Source of the DNA: an uncultured Caulobacterales bacterium | GTDB lineage: Bacteria; Pseudomonadota; Alphaproteobacteria; Caulobacterales; Caulobacteraceae | Length of the DNA stretch: 64,000 nt | Direction of reading: 5' to 3' | NCBI GenBank assembly: GCA_903858185.1 | Contig: CAIOHT010000094.1 | Coordinates: 32,533 to 96,532, forward strand | Part shown: positions 39,111 through 50,271 of the stretch, in pieces | How positions within the stretch are numbered: the stretch's first letter is position 1 | Layout of the letters: every line of letters starts with the position of its first letter | The notes under the pieces: generated by a model | What the model was told of the DNA's origin: nothing | Seen by the model: only the letters and a program-made list of their open reading frames with translations | Database searches by the model: none | Translations under genes and position numbers: made by a program

Positions 39111-39626
39111 CTATTCGCTCCGGACCGGACGGTGCGTTTGCGGAACCGGCTTGCCCAGCAGGGCGCACAGGGCGGCGACATCATGACGATCAACCGGTCG
39201 CGGCGGGTAGCTCGTCTTGAACCGGAGCAGGACGTCGGCGCTGACACAGTTCACTGGCAGCGTCCCGAGGCGACCCTGGCCGGTCAGGGAACCGGCCGGG
39301 TAGGCGGTTCCGGCGAGCGGCGCGCCGAGGACGCCGAGCTTGTCATCAAGCTCCACAACGTGGACGTCGATCCTGCGCCCGTCCGGATCGGCAAGAACGA
39401 AGTTCCACGCATTCGAGTCATGTGAGGGCGCTTCGGCATAGCCGCGGGCCGCCAGGAGCCTGCGCAGCGCGGCCACATCCTTCGCCTCTGCCGCGATGTC
39501 GAGATCAGCGTGGGACCGTGTCTCGCGACCGACCAGCGCGTCCACCGCCCAGCCTCCGTCAATCCAGATGTCGACGCCGGCGTCCGCCAGAGCCTTGTAG
39601 AGTTCGACAACTACATTGCATTGCAT
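39111..39626 (-). CDS. Nucleotidyltransferase resembling lincosamide/aminoglycoside nucleotidyltransferases
   Basis: 171 residues from ATG 39626 (a TTG at 39662 would add 12). The segment WIDGGWAVDALVGRETRSHA followed by DLDIAAE matches the nucleotidyltransferase fold active site (GGW...D, then H-x-D-x-D) seen in Lnu/LinB-like resistance enzymes. A second Asp region, DGRRIDVHVVEL, follows. Its substrate is unknown and many chromosomal members of this family are not resistance genes. It sits between trpC and lexA, where, as I recall, Caulobacter has moaC and moeA. The first codons are less GC-rich (CAA TGC AAT GTA GTT). Confidence 0.75.
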   Translation of the reverse strand: MQCNVVVELYKALADAGVDIWIDGGWAVDALVGRETRSHADLDIAAEAKDVAALRRLLAARGYAEAPSHDSNAWNFVLADPDGRRIDVHVVELDDKLGVLGAPLAGTAYPAGSLTGQGRLGTLPVNCVSADVLLRFKTSYPPRPVDRHDVAALCALLGKPVPQTHRPVRSE

Positions 39627-39759
39627 GGTCGGAAGGTATCGGGTCGGGGCGTCGTCAGGCAACCTTGCGGCCCGTTGGCGGTAAGGGCGGGGCAGAGCAG
39701 ATCCAGTTTCACCGTCATGGTCCGAACAGGTTGGGCCAGGACGGGTTTGGGATGAGGGG

Positions 39760-40551
39760 CTATGCGCTGAGCAGCGTCCGTGTCGCCGCTTCCACGTCCG
39801 ACTGACGCATCAGACTCTCGCCGACCAGCATCGCCTTCGCGCCGACGCCCTCAAGTCTGGTCGCGTCTGCGGGGGTGAAGATGCCGCTTTCGGTCACCAG
39901 CAGGGCGCCCGCCGGCGCGCGGGCGGCGAGGCGTTCGGTGATGGCCAGATCGACTGTGAAGGTCTTCAGGTCGCGATTGTTGACGCCGACCAGCGCTGCC
40001 CCGAGCGCCCCGGCGCGGTCCATCTCGGCCTCGTCGTGCACCTCGACCAGCGCGTCCATGCCGAAGCGGGCGGCCTCGGCCATCAGGTCGGCGGCAAGCG
40101 CGTCGTCGATCATCGCCAGGATCACCAGGATGGCATCGGCGCCGAGCGCCCGGCTCTCGGCCACCTGCCAGGGGTCGACGAGGAAGTCCTTGCGGATGCA
40201 GGGCAGGGCGGTCGCGTCGCGAGCGGCTACGAGATAGCGGTCGTCGCCCTGGAAACTGGGACCATCGGTGAGAACCGACAGGCAGGCCGCACCGCCGGCT
40301 TCGTAGGCCGTCGCCAGCGCCGGCGGGTCGAAGTGCTCGCGGAGTACGCCCTTCGACGGACTGGCCTTCTTGATTTCGGCGATCAGGGCCAGGCGACCTG
40401 GCGCATGATGCCGCTCCAGTGCGGCCTTGAAGCCTCGCGGCTCGCTGGCGGCGGTCGCAGCGGCCTCGACCTCGGCAAGCGACCGGGCCGGCTTACGCAC
40501 GGCCACCTCGTCCCGCTTGTAGGCGGCAATCTTCGTCAGGATATCGCTCAC
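39760..40551 (-). CDS. trpC: Indole-3-glycerol phosphate synthase
   Basis: Closes the indole ring in tryptophan synthesis, using CdRP. A TIM barrel of 263 residues starting [20 protein letters not shown]. Visible catalytic segments are [20 protein letters not shown] (the conserved Glu and Lys), [15 protein letters not shown], and [15 protein letters not shown]. It overlaps trpD by four bases. Not fused with trpF, which must lie elsewhere. Confidence 0.97.
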   Translation of the reverse strand: MSDILTKIAAYKRDEVAVRKPARSLAEVEAAATAASEPRGFKAALERHHAPGRLALIAEIKKASPSKGVLREHFDPPALATAYEAGGAACLSVLTDGPSFQGDDRYLVAARDATALPCIRKDFLVDPWQVAESRALGADAILVILAMIDDALAADLMAEAARFGMDALVEVHDEAEMDRAGALGAALVGVNNRDLKTFTVDLAITERLAARAPAGALLVTESGIFTPADATRLEGVGAKAMLVGESLMRQSDVEAATRTLLSA

Positions 40552-41558
40552 GCCGTCACCGCGATCAGGGTGTCCAGCGCCTTGAGGGCCCGGCCATCAT
40601 CGATGACCGCCCCGGCCAGCTCGACGCCCTCGCGCAGGGTCTCGACCTTGTCGGCGACCAGAAACGCGGCGGCGGTGTTCAGCAGGACGATGTCGCGGTA
40701 GGCGCCGGGCTTGCCATTCAGCAGATCACGCAGCGCCGCGGCGTTGAATTCCGGATCTCCTCCGGTCAGGTCAGCCAGAGAACCGCGAGGTAATCCAACG
40801 GCTTCAGGCGTAATCTGAAACAGGCGGACGCCGCCGTCCCGCCATTCGGCGACCTCGGTTTCACCGGTCACGGTCAGCTCGTCCATGCCCTGGCCATGCA
40901 CCGACCAGGCGCGGGTTGCGCCCAGCGCGCCCAGCGCATGGGCGATCGGCTCGACGAACCGCGGCGCGGAGACCCCGACGACCTGCCGCTTGGCGCCAGC
41001 AGGATTAGTCAATGGCCCCAAAAGATTGAAAATCGTACGAAATCCGAGCTGCTGGCGGATCGGCGAGACGTGCTTCATCGCCCCGTGATGCGCCTGGGCG
41101 AACAGGAAGCAGATGCCCGCCTCGTCCAGCGCCCTGCGCTGCTTTTCCAGACCTGGATCGATGTTGACGCCGAGCGCCGCCAGCACGTCGGCGGTGCCGG
41201 ACTTGCTGGTGATCGCCCGGTTGCCGTGTTTGGCGACCTTCAGGCCGCCGCCCGCGGCGACGAAGCCCACGGCGGTCGAGATGTTGAGGGTGTGCAGGCC
41301 GTCGCCGCCCGTGCCGCAGACGTCGACCGTCTCGTAGGGCAGGTCCAGACGCACCGCTGCGCGCCGCATGGCGCGGGCGCAGGCGACGATTTCGCCGACC
41401 GTCTCGCCCCGCAGGCGGATAGCCGTCACCGCCGCCGCGACCTGGGCAGGCGTGGGCTCGCCGCGAAGGCAGGCCCCGAAGAATGCCTCGGCGTCTTCTT
41501 CCGACAGGGTTGCGCCGTCAGCCAGACGGCTCAGCAGGGGCTTGAAGGCGTCCGACAC
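40548..41558 (-). CDS. trpD: Anthranilate phosphoribosyltransferase
   Basis: Transfers phosphoribose from PRPP to anthranilate. The 336-residue product shows the PRPP motif [18 protein letters not shown] near residue 78 and [21 protein letters not shown] near residue 105, then the metal-binding later region ([16 protein letters not shown]). Start at 41558, three bases after the trpG stop codon. Genes trpG, trpD and trpC form a tight operon. Confidence 0.97.
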   Translation of the reverse strand: MSDAFKPLLSRLADGATLSEEDAEAFFGACLRGEPTPAQVAAAVTAIRLRGETVGEIVACARAMRRAAVRLDLPYETVDVCGTGGDGLHTLNISTAVGFVAAGGGLKVAKHGNRAITSKSGTADVLAALGVNIDPGLEKQRRALDEAGICFLFAQAHHGAMKHVSPIRQQLGFRTIFNLLGPLTNPAGAKRQVVGVSAPRFVEPIAHALGALGATRAWSVHGQGMDELTVTGETEVAEWRDGGVRLFQITPEAVGLPRGSLADLTGGDPEFNAAALRDLLNGKPGAYRDIVLLNTAAAFLVADKVETLREGVELAGAVIDDGRALKALDTLIAVTA

Positions 41559-41561
41559 GGC

Positions 41562-42152
41562 CTAGACCGCTTCCGCGCGCTTGACGCCCGCCAGATCGAG
41601 GAAGTTGGCCAGCAGGATGTGGCCGCCCTCGGTGGCGATCGACTCGGGATGGAACTGCACGCCGTGCACCGGGCGGGTCCTGTGCTGGAAGCCCATGATC
41701 TCGCCATCGTCCGTCCAGGCGGTGACCTCCAGCACGTCCGGCAGGCTCTCCTTCGGCACCGACAGGCTGTGATAGCGCGCGGCGGTGAAGGGGTTGGGCA
41801 TGCCCTTGAACATGCCCTTGTCGGTGTGATGGATCGGGCTGGTCTTGCCGTGCATGATCGACTTGGCCCGCACGACCTCGCCCCCATAGGCCTGACCGAT
41901 GGCCTGGTGGCCGAGGCAGACGCCGAGGATCGGCAGGTCTTCCGGCGCGCCGCGCAGCAGCGGCAGGCAGATCCCCGCCTGGTCCGGCGCGCACGGTCCT
42001 GGCGACAGCAGCACCGCCTCGGGCTTCATGCCGAGCGCCTCCTGCACCGTCAGCGCATCGTTGCGCCAGACAGCCGTCTCCGCCCCCAGTTCGTTCAGGT
42101 AGTGAACGAGGTTGTAGGTAAAGCTGTCGTAGTTATCGATGACGAGGATCAT
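41562..42152 (-). CDS. trpG: Anthranilate synthase component II (glutamine amidotransferase)
   Basis: Supplies ammonia from glutamine to TrpE. 196 residues of a class I glutamine amidotransferase: [17 protein letters not shown], catalytic Cys79 in [17 protein letters not shown], and the His-Glu pair in [13 protein letters not shown]. In some bacteria the same subunit also serves folate synthesis (PabA). Upstream, on its strand, lies a 466-base gap to trpE filled by a repeat and an oppositely oriented small ORF. Confidence 0.96.
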   Translation of the reverse strand: MILVIDNYDSFTYNLVHYLNELGAETAVWRNDALTVQEALGMKPEAVLLSPGPCAPDQAGICLPLLRGAPEDLPILGVCLGHQAIGQAYGGEVVRAKSIMHGKTSPIHHTDKGMFKGMPNPFTAARYHSLSVPKESLPDVLEVTAWTDDGEIMGFQHRTRPVHGVQFHPESIATEGGHILLANFLDLAGVKRAEAV

Positions 42153-42243
42153 GGCGCGGTTGTTCTAGAGCCATTCCCCCTATCCGTCATCGACGGACTT
42201 GTTCCGACGGTCCCTGCAGGGTGATGGGCAGGGGATGAAAAAC

Positions 42244-42329
42244 CGTATTCCCGGCGAAGGCCGGGATCCAGATGAAGCCCCCTCAGCATCCCGACTGAAT
42301 CTGGACCCCGGCCTTCGCCGGGGAAACGG
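42244..42329. repeat. Paired inverted repeat, CCCGGC-GAAG-GCCGGG family (copy 2)
   Basis: Arms at 42244-42273 and 42300-42329 are near reverse complements, with TTCCCGGCGAAGGCCGGGAT in the left arm shared with the copy at 14974. It lies between trpE and trpG. Confidence 0.9.
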
Positions 42330-42381
42330 ACCTGGTGGAACTCAATTTGCGCCAAGGGGCGGCGCGATCCATCTTACCGAC

Positions 42382-42621
42382 ATGGCGCACGCTGATTCCG
42401 TTCTCGACCACGAGGCCATGGCCTACGCCAAGGGACTGCTGAAGCCGCCGCTGGAGAAGGACAGCGTCCTGGCGGCGCTGGCCGCGGCGCTGTTCGCCGC
42501 CGTGTCGGCGCTGGCGTTCGCGGTGGCGATGGTGATGGCCCCGCCGGTCACAACCAGCCGGCTGGCGCTGGAGCCGTCGTCAGGCTCATCCGAGATCGTC
42601 TCGGCGAGCGAAAACAATTAA
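42382..42621 (+). CDS. Small single-span membrane protein, hypothetical
   Basis: A 79-residue ORF from ATG 42382, antisense to the trp operon direction, in the trpE-trpG gap. The residues MAHADSVLDHEAMAYAKGLL and KPPLEKDSVLAA lead into one membrane helix (about residues 30-53, AALFAAVSALAFAVAMVMAP) and a short serine-rich tail. The third-codon-position GC bias is gene-like (GAC CAC GAG GCC ATG GCC TAC GCC AAG). No good ribosome site is seen. Its TAA stop interlocks with the trpE stop on the other strand in a shared TTAA. I do not recognise the family. Confidence 0.55.
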   Translation: MAHADSVLDHEAMAYAKGLLKPPLEKDSVLAALAAALFAAVSALAFAVAMVMAPPVTTSRLALEPSSGSSEIVSASENN

Positions 42622-44153
42622 CTGAACCGCCAGGCCTCCGCCGCCGCTCTGCGCAGGGCGTTCGACTTGTGCAGGGTCTCGTCGTACTCGGCGTCAGGAT
42701 CGCTGTCGGCCACCACGCCGCCGCCGGCCTGGACGTACATGGTTCCGTCCTTGACCAGCGCGGTGCGCAGCACAATGCAGGTGTCGACCGAGCCGTCGGC
42801 GCCGAAGTAACCGACCGCGCCGGCGTAGCCGAGGCCGCGCTTTTCGATCTCCAGCTCGTCGATGATCTCCATCGCCCGCACTTTCGGCGCGCCGGACAGG
42901 GTGCCCGCGGGCAGGGCGGCCATCAGGACGTCGACCGGGTCGAGGCCCTCAGGGGCATCGCCCTCGACGTTCGAGACGATATGCATCACGTGGCTGTAGC
43001 GCTCGATGATGAAGCTCTCGGTCACCCGCACGGCTGGTCCGCGTCTGGCCGTGGCTGGCTCATTGCGGCCCGGCTCGCGCAGACGGGCCACACGGCCGAC
43101 ATCGTTGCGGCCCAGGTCCAGCAGCATCAGGTGCTCGGCCCGCTCCTTGGGGTCGGCCAGCAGCTCCTGCTCCAGCGCCAGGTCCTGCTCCGGTGTCGCG
43201 CCGCGCGGCCGGGTCCCGGCGATCGGGCGGATGGTCACCTTCCCGTCGCGCAGCCGCACCAGGATTTCGGGGCTCGATCCGACCAGCTGGAACGGTCCGA
43301 AGTTCAGATAGAACAGGAAGGGTGAGGGGTTGGTCCGCCGCAGCGAGCGGTAGAGGGCGAACGGCGCGGCCTTGAGCGGCGCGCGGAAGCGATGGCTGGG
43401 CACCACCTGGAAGATGTCGCCGGCGCGGATGTAGTCCTTGGCCTTCTCGACGATCACCGCATAGTCCTCGCGGCTGACCGGGGTCTCGAAGACATCGGGG
43501 CCGGGGGCGCCTTCGGGCGCGGGGGCGGGCAGGGGCTGGCGCAGGTCGGCCATCACCGCGTCGAGGCGGGCAATGGCTTCGGCATGGGCCGCTTCGGCGC
43601 TGACGCCCTTCACCGGTCGCGCGGGGGTCACCAGCACGATTTCCTGGGCGATAGCGTCGAACACCGCCACGATCGACGGGCGGATCATCACCGCATCGGG
43701 CAGGCCCAGTTCGTCGGCGTTGATGTCGGGCAGCTTCTCGACCAGCCGGACCATGTCGTAGCCGATCGCGCCGTAGATCCCGGCGGCGGGCGGTGGCAGG
43801 CCGGCCGGCAGCGCGATGCGCGAGCGGGCGACCAGGTCGCGCAGGCTGTCCAGCGCCCCGCCGGGCTGCGGCGTGAAGCGGTCGGCCGCGATGGCTTCGC
43901 CCTCGGCGACCTCGGCGGCGTCGCCGCGACAGCGCCAGACCAGGTCCGGCTTCATCGCCACGATGGAGTAGCGGCCGCGCCAGGCGCCGCCCTCGACCGA
44001 CTCGAACAGGAAGGCGTAGGGCCGCTCCCGGGCGATCTTCAGATAGGCCGAGACCGGCGTCTCAAGATCATCGATCAGACGGCGCCAGACGACCTGGGGC
44101 CGCCCCGCCTCCCACGCCGCCCTGAAGCTGTCGAAGGACGGCTCGGTCGTCAC
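42618..44153 (-). CDS. trpE: Anthranilate synthase component I
   Basis: Converts chorismate to anthranilate with ammonia from TrpG. The 511 residues have an N-terminal regulatory domain with LLES-type tryptophan site (here FLFESVEGG near residue 50) and the chorismate-binding half: IRPIAGTRPRGATPEQDLAL, LMLLDLGRNDVGRVAR, SHVMHIVSNVEG and GTLSGAPKVRAMEIIDELE. It overlaps the PpiD-like gene by four bases and so is likely transcribed with it. No leader peptide for attenuation is apparent. Confidence 0.97.
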   Translation of the reverse strand: MTTEPSFDSFRAAWEAGRPQVVWRRLIDDLETPVSAYLKIARERPYAFLFESVEGGAWRGRYSIVAMKPDLVWRCRGDAAEVAEGEAIAADRFTPQPGGALDSLRDLVARSRIALPAGLPPPAAGIYGAIGYDMVRLVEKLPDINADELGLPDAVMIRPSIVAVFDAIAQEIVLVTPARPVKGVSAEAAHAEAIARLDAVMADLRQPLPAPAPEGAPGPDVFETPVSREDYAVIVEKAKDYIRAGDIFQVVPSHRFRAPLKAAPFALYRSLRRTNPSPFLFYLNFGPFQLVGSSPEILVRLRDGKVTIRPIAGTRPRGATPEQDLALEQELLADPKERAEHLMLLDLGRNDVGRVARLREPGRNEPATARRGPAVRVTESFIIERYSHVMHIVSNVEGDAPEGLDPVDVLMAALPAGTLSGAPKVRAMEIIDELEIEKRGLGYAGAVGYFGADGSVDTCIVLRTALVKDGTMYVQAGGGVVADSDPDAEYDETLHKSNALRRAAAEAWRFS

Positions 44154-46090
44154 GGAGCCTTGCCTGCCGGCGCGCTTTCGCCCTGGCCTTCCGCCGCCTG
44201 GGTCGCATCCAGGCCAATGGCCAGGCGTGCACGGGTCAGGTCGGTGCGGGTCTTCAGCTTCATGCGGGCGTAGCCGCGGGCGGCCTCGCCGATGTCGCCG
44301 AAGACGTCCTGGGTGAACTGCTGACGGCCCTGTTCGGTAGCCTGGGCCACCTGGGCCGGGTCGCCGGCGCGGATGGCCGTGACAACCGCAACGGCGACGC
44401 TGAAGTTCGGCGCGCTTGCCGTGAAGGGCTCGCCTTTCTTCGTGCCGAGGGCGCCGCCGACGAGCTCGCGACCGAGGGCCTGGTGAGCCTGCACCGTGGC
44501 GCGACTGATGGCCGGGACGCGGACGACCGTGGCGCCGGCCGAGGCGGCGACCGTCTCGATCGACTCGCCCTTGCGGATGCGGGCGGCCAGGGCCTCGGCG
44601 CGGGCCTTCATCAGGTCCGCCTGGCGCTTGAGCGTGATGGTCCTGAGCAGCTGGGGCCGGATGGTGGCCATCGGCGGCAGGGTCGGCGGCACAATCCGGT
44701 CGACCCGGACCGCGAAATACTCGCCTTCACCGGCTTCCTGGATGTCGCTCTCGCCGCCCTGGGCCAGATCGAAGGCCGCCTTGATGATCTGCGGCGAGAG
44801 GCCGGCGACCGGGTTGCCGTCCTGGCCGCGGCCATCGGCGGTGACAGGGGCGTAGACGGTGGTCGGCGCGCCGGCCTTGGCGGCCGCTTCGGTCAGGGTC
44901 GCGCCGCCTTCATGCGCATCTTCGTAGACCTTGGACATGTCCGAGAGCTTCGCCCCGGCCAGGTCGCCGCGCACCTTCGCCTCGATCGCGGCGCGATGTT
45001 CCTCGAGCGTGGCCACCTTGCCGGCGGTGATCTTCACCACCTTGACCACGGCCAGGCCGAACTGGCCCTTGATCGGCGCGCTGACGGCGCCCTCGGGCAG
45101 CGAGAAGGCTGAAGCCGCGACCGCCGGATCGAAGAAGGACGAGCGCGGCTTGTCGGCGAAGTTCACGGCCGACTTGCCGTAGGCCTTGGCAACCACGGCG
45201 GGATCCTCGCCCTTCTGCAGGCGGGCGACGATCGCGGCGGCCTGGGCCGCGTCGGCGGCGGGCACCTGGATAACGGTCCGAAGCTCGGGCCGGGACAGGC
45301 TGTCCTTCATGAAGTCGAACTGCTTCTGCACCTCGGCCGCGTCGACGGTGACGGTCTTTTCGAAATCCTTCGCTGTGAAGCGAACGACCGTGAAGCCGCG
45401 GAACTCCGGCAGTGTCATCTGCGCGGCGTTTTCCTTCATGAAGGCGTTGATGTCGGCGTCGGTCGGCGCCGGAACCGGACCGATGCTGGCCGCCGTGACG
45501 TTGAAATAGGCGAGATCGCGCTGTTCGAGCGCGAACAGACCGCCGATGGCCGAGTAGGCGCGCGGCGCCCGCAAACCGGCGACGGCGGCGGCGACAAACT
45601 GGTTGCGGCGCATCTCGTCGGTGAGGATTCCCTCGAACACGGTCGGGGTCAGGCCCTTCTCGCGCAGGGCCTCGGCATATTTGACCTCGTCAAAGGCGCC
45701 GGTGACCGAATCGAAGAAGACCGGAGCCTTGCCGAGCTCGTCGCGCAGCATCTTGTCCGAAGCGCGCAGGCCCATGCGGGCAAGCAGTTCGTCAAGGGAT
45801 TCCCGGAAGGCCAGTTCCTCGAGCACGCGGCGGTCGAGACCCTGTTCCTTGGCCAGTTCCGGCGAGATCGGCTGCTGGAAACGCTCCTCGAGCTGCTTCT
45901 TGTAGCTGTCGAACTCACGCTTGAAGTCAAAGGAACTGACCGTTCGGCCACCGGACTTGATGACGTAGTTCGAGACGCCGCCGCCCAGCATGTCCTGACT
46001 GAAGCCGAACACGGCAAAGGACGCGAGGAGGAGCACGAACAACAGGACGCCGACCCACGACCGGGCGAACTTCCGCATAAAGGCGAGCAT
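44150..46090 (-). CDS. PpiD-like membrane-anchored periplasmic peptidyl-prolyl isomerase (SurA N-domain)
   Basis: 646 residues from ATG 46090 (a second ATG at 46078 is possible); the ORF runs further upstream across the tpiA promoter but that part is not credible. The layout is PpiD-like: short basic N-terminus, one membrane helix (about residues 12-31), a SurA_N-type helical domain with the conserved opening VSSFDFKREFDSYKKQLEER, a parvulin-like domain from about residue 230 to 370, and a C-terminal helical domain. It likely acts as a chaperone for exported proteins leaving the Sec channel. It shares its transcript with trpE. Confidence 0.88.
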   Translation of the reverse strand: MLAFMRKFARSWVGVLLFVLLLASFAVFGFSQDMLGGGVSNYVIKSGGRTVSSFDFKREFDSYKKQLEERFQQPISPELAKEQGLDRRVLEELAFRESLDELLARMGLRASDKMLRDELGKAPVFFDSVTGAFDEVKYAEALREKGLTPTVFEGILTDEMRRNQFVAAAVAGLRAPRAYSAIGGLFALEQRDLAYFNVTAASIGPVPAPTDADINAFMKENAAQMTLPEFRGFTVVRFTAKDFEKTVTVDAAEVQKQFDFMKDSLSRPELRTVIQVPAADAAQAAAIVARLQKGEDPAVVAKAYGKSAVNFADKPRSSFFDPAVAASAFSLPEGAVSAPIKGQFGLAVVKVVKITAGKVATLEEHRAAIEAKVRGDLAGAKLSDMSKVYEDAHEGGATLTEAAAKAGAPTTVYAPVTADGRGQDGNPVAGLSPQIIKAAFDLAQGGESDIQEAGEGEYFAVRVDRIVPPTLPPMATIRPQLLRTITLKRQADLMKARAEALAARIRKGESIETVAASAGATVVRVPAISRATVQAHQALGRELVGGALGTKKGEPFTASAPNFSVAVAVVTAIRAGDPAQVAQATEQGRQQFTQDVFGDIGEAARGYARMKLKTRTDLTRARLAIGLDATQAAEGQGESAPAGKAP

Positions 46091-46249
46091 GGATTTCAGA
46101 ACCTTCAGAGCGCGGGGCGCTTGCGCCGCCCCGGCGGTATAGTGGAGGCGCATCCAACCCCGCAAGCGTGGCGCGGATGCGGCGTGACAGCCCGGGCGCC
46201 TTCGCGTAGGCCGCTGAGCGGGAATTGTTGAACCATGAGGGCTCTGTCC

Positions 46250-46999
46250 ATGACCGCTCCGCGGCCGCTGATCGCTGGAAACTGGAAGATGAACGGCCTG
46301 GACGCCGGGCTGGTCGAGGCCCGCGCTGTCGCGGCCGCCATGGAGGCCCGGTCGCCGGCGGCGCGCGTGGCGATCTGCCCGCCCGCGACACTGATCCACC
46401 GGCTGGCGGAAGCCCTGGCGGGAACCGGAGTCGAGGTCGGGGGGCAGGACTGCCGGGCCGAAGCCGCCGGCGCCTTCACCGGCGATCTGGCCGCCGAGAT
46501 GCTGGCCGACGCCGGCGCCGGACTGGTGATCGTGGGGCACTCAGAGCGCCGCGCCGGCTATGGCGAGACCGACGCCCTCGTCGCGGCCAAGGCCGGCGCG
46601 GCCCATCGCGCGGGTCTCGAACCCATTGTCTGCGTCGGTGAAACGCTTTCCGAGCGTGAGGCGGGACGGACCCTGCCGGTTGTCACCGGGCAGGTGAGAG
46701 GCTCGCTGCCGGAGGTGCTGGCCGGCACGCCGTTCGCTGTCGCCTACGAACCGGTCTGGGCGATCGGCACGGGCCTGACCCCGACGCTTGAGCAGATCGA
46801 GGAGGTCCATGTGGCGATCCGCGCGGTGCTGGTTGAGATGTTCGGCGACCACGGTGCGCGCGTGCCGATTCTCTACGGCGGCTCGGTGAAGCGCTCGAAC
46901 GCGGCGGACATCCTCAAGCTTCGCGATGTCGGCGGCGCCCTGGTCGGCGGCGCCTCACTGAAGGCGGCGGATTTCCTCGGGATCATCGAGGCGGCGTAG
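46250..46999 (+). CDS. tpiA: Triosephosphate isomerase
   Basis: Interconverts dihydroxyacetone phosphate and glyceraldehyde 3-phosphate. ATG 46250 (MTAPRPLIAGNWKMNG) is preferred over 46235 because GAGGG (46237-46241) is spaced 8 bases before it. The 249 residues show catalytic Lys in GNWKMNG, His in VIVGHSERRAGYGE, and Glu in AYEPVWAIGTGLTPT with the lid loop. Divergent from the PpiD-like gene with about 160 bases between the starts. Confidence 0.97.
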   Translation: MTAPRPLIAGNWKMNGLDAGLVEARAVAAAMEARSPAARVAICPPATLIHRLAEALAGTGVEVGGQDCRAEAAGAFTGDLAAEMLADAGAGLVIVGHSERRAGYGETDALVAAKAGAAHRAGLEPIVCVGETLSEREAGRTLPVVTGQVRGSLPEVLAGTPFAVAYEPVWAIGTGLTPTLEQIEEVHVAIRAVLVEMFGDHGARVPILYGGSVKRSNAADILKLRDVGGALVGGASLKAADFLGIIEAA

Positions 47000-47001
47000 T
47001 T

Positions 47002-47080
47002 GGGGACATGTACCTCTGGTACGTGTCCCCTAAACCGGGGCCGCTCGAGTGGGGGACACGTACCTGCGGTACATGTCCCC
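47002..47080. repeat. Convergent-junction palindromic element, copy 3
   Basis: Inverted units at 47002-47030 and 47052-47080. The left loop reads CTCTGG instead of CGCAGG; the right unit is the exact reverse complement of the left unit of copies 1 and 4. Fills the 85-base gap between convergent tpiA and the acetyltransferase gene. Confidence 0.95.
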
Positions 47081-47084
47081 TGGC

Positions 47085-47600
47085 TCAGAGCAACAGCCCC
47101 CAGAGCCGGCAATCCCGGCGCTCGCCGTCGCGGTCCACGTGGCCGCGGAGATAGCCTTCTTCCTCGAAGCCCAGCTTCCGGAGCAGGGCTTCCGACGCCA
47201 GGTTGCCGACGTGCGTCCGCGCCCACAGGCGTTTGAAGCCCAGCGTCGCGGCATGGCCCATAACCGCCTGCATCGCCTCGTAGCCGTAACCCAGGCCCCA
47301 GGCGTCCTTGCCGAGGATGAAGCCCACCTCTGCGCGGTGGTGACGCCAGTCGATGTCGGAAAGATCGACGCTGCCGAGGTAGCGCTGGTCGTCGTTCAGG
47401 CGCACCGACCAGTAGAAGGCCTGCTCATTGGCCATCTCGATCAGCTGGCCATGGATGAAGGCTTCGACCACGTCGGGATCGTCTATGGCGACGCTGTCCA
47501 TATGCGCCATGACCTCCGGATCGGCCATGATCGGATGGATCAGGAGGCCGTCGGCTTCGGTCACCGGGGTCAGTTTCAGGCGTTCGGTTTCCAGAATCAT
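47085..47600 (-). CDS. GNAT family N-acetyltransferase (RimJ/RimL type)
   Basis: 171 residues starting MILETERLKLTPVTEADGLL, the typical opening of RimJ/RimL-like acetyltransferases. The acetyl-CoA-binding region is WGLGYGYEAMQAVMGHAATL around residue 113 (motif Q/RxxGxG/A in degenerate form) and is followed by LWARTHVGNLASEALLRKLGF, the conserved N-x-x-S helix. The substrate is unknown: ribosomal protein N-termini, other proteins or small amines are all possible. Confidence 0.9.
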   Translation of the reverse strand: MILETERLKLTPVTEADGLLIHPIMADPEVMAHMDSVAIDDPDVVEAFIHGQLIEMANEQAFYWSVRLNDDQRYLGSVDLSDIDWRHHRAEVGFILGKDAWGLGYGYEAMQAVMGHAATLGFKRLWARTHVGNLASEALLRKLGFEEEGYLRGHVDRDGERRDCRLWGLLL

Positions 47601-47715
47601 GGACTTGCACAGCCGCGATCAATGCCCAGCTATGGCGCGGCCGCCAGCGTGGTGCTAGAGGGGCCGGCTTGTTTCGACCGCCGTCATGGCGCTCCACGGA
47701 TCCCAGAAGACCGCA

Positions 47716-48150
47716 ATGCTGCTGAACATCCTGCTCACGATCCAGATCATCGTCGCCTTCCTGCTTGGGGTGGCGGTGTTGCTGCAACGCTCTGAAGGCG
47801 GGGCGCTGGGCATGGGCGGCGGCCCGTCGGGCTTCATGACCGCGCGCGGCCAGGGCGACCTGCTGACCCGGTCGACCTGGATCCTGTTCGCGATCTTCCT
47901 CGTTCTGTGCGTCGGCCTGACCATCCTGCAGGGGCGTGAGCGCGCCGGTTCCTCGGTGGCAAACCGTGGCGGCGTGATCGAACGCTCCGCGCCGCTGACC
48001 CCGCCCGCCACGACGCCGGCAGCCCCCGTGGGTTCGGCGCCCGCGCCGCAGCTGCGTGGCTTGCCCGCCCCGACCTCCACCGCGCCCGGATCCGCCGTCG
48101 ACGGCGCGCTTGGCGGCGTGGCGCCGGTCGAGACCCCTCCGACCAAGTAA
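47716..48150 (+). CDS. secG: Preprotein translocase subunit SecG
   Basis: Small subunit of the SecYEG channel. I choose ATG 47716 (MLLNILLTIQIIVAFLLGVA), where family members start; ATG 47686 would add ten polar residues without a ribosome site. The 144 residues have two membrane helices flanking the hallmark VLLQRSEGGALGMGGGPSGF and LLTRSTWILFAIFLVLC, then a long Pro/Ala/Ser-rich cytoplasmic tail common in alphaproteobacterial SecG. It lies upstream of pyrG, a common order. Confidence 0.93.
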   Translation: MLLNILLTIQIIVAFLLGVAVLLQRSEGGALGMGGGPSGFMTARGQGDLLTRSTWILFAIFLVLCVGLTILQGRERAGSSVANRGGVIERSAPLTPPATTPAAPVGSAPAPQLRGLPAPTSTAPGSAVDGALGGVAPVETPPTK

Positions 48151-49860
<1,710 letters not shown>

Positions 49861-49963
49861 TCCCTCTTGAATCACCGGGCGGTTTCCGGCATACACCCGC
49901 CCTCACGCGGCGGCCCGACGGCCGCCGTCACTGTTTTCCATGCTCAGCGAGCAGAGTTATCCG

Positions 49964-50146
49964 ATGGCCGTTCCCAAACGCAAAGTCTCGCCCTCGCGTC
50001 GCAACATGCGTCGCTCGCACCACGCCCTCGGCGCGAACTCCTATGTCGAGGACAAGGACACCGGCGAGCTGCGCCGTCCGCACCACGTCGATCTGAAGAC
50101 CGGCATGTACGGCGGCCGTCAGGTCATCACGCCCAAGGAAGACTAG
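49964..50146 (+). CDS. rpmF: 50S ribosomal protein L32
   Basis: 60 residues from ATG 49964: [20 protein letters not shown] then [20 protein letters not shown]. The N-terminus is the invariant L32 signature. The zinc-binding cysteines of some L32 proteins are absent, the Zn-free form usual in alphaproteobacteria. An upstream in-frame ATG at 49940 (MLSEQSYP) is not typical. A strong terminator follows. Confidence 0.97.
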   Translation: MAVPKRKVSPSRRNMRRSHHALGANSYVEDKDTGELRRPHHVDLKTGMYGGRQVITPKED

Positions 50147-50177
50147 TCCTTTCGGGACCAGGCTGAAGCGAATTGAC

Positions 50178-50204
50178 GGCGCCCGGGGAGCCTCTCCGGG
50201 CGCC
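50178..50204 (+). terminator. Terminator after rpmF
   Basis: Perfect 9-bp stem GGCGCCCGG / CCGGGCGCC, then GTTCGCATTT. It lies 31 bases after the rpmF stop and before the protease gene. Confidence 0.7.
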
Positions 50205-50271
50205 GTTCGCATTTGGGCGACCCCTGTGAGGCGGTGTGCTATCCTCCCGGCAAACACGGGGGGAGGACCCC

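Noticed and set aside
46091-46540. N-terminal extension of the PpiD-like gene across the tpiA start
   Set aside because: It would precede the membrane helix with about 150 residues antisense to tpiA; the natural start is ATG 46090.
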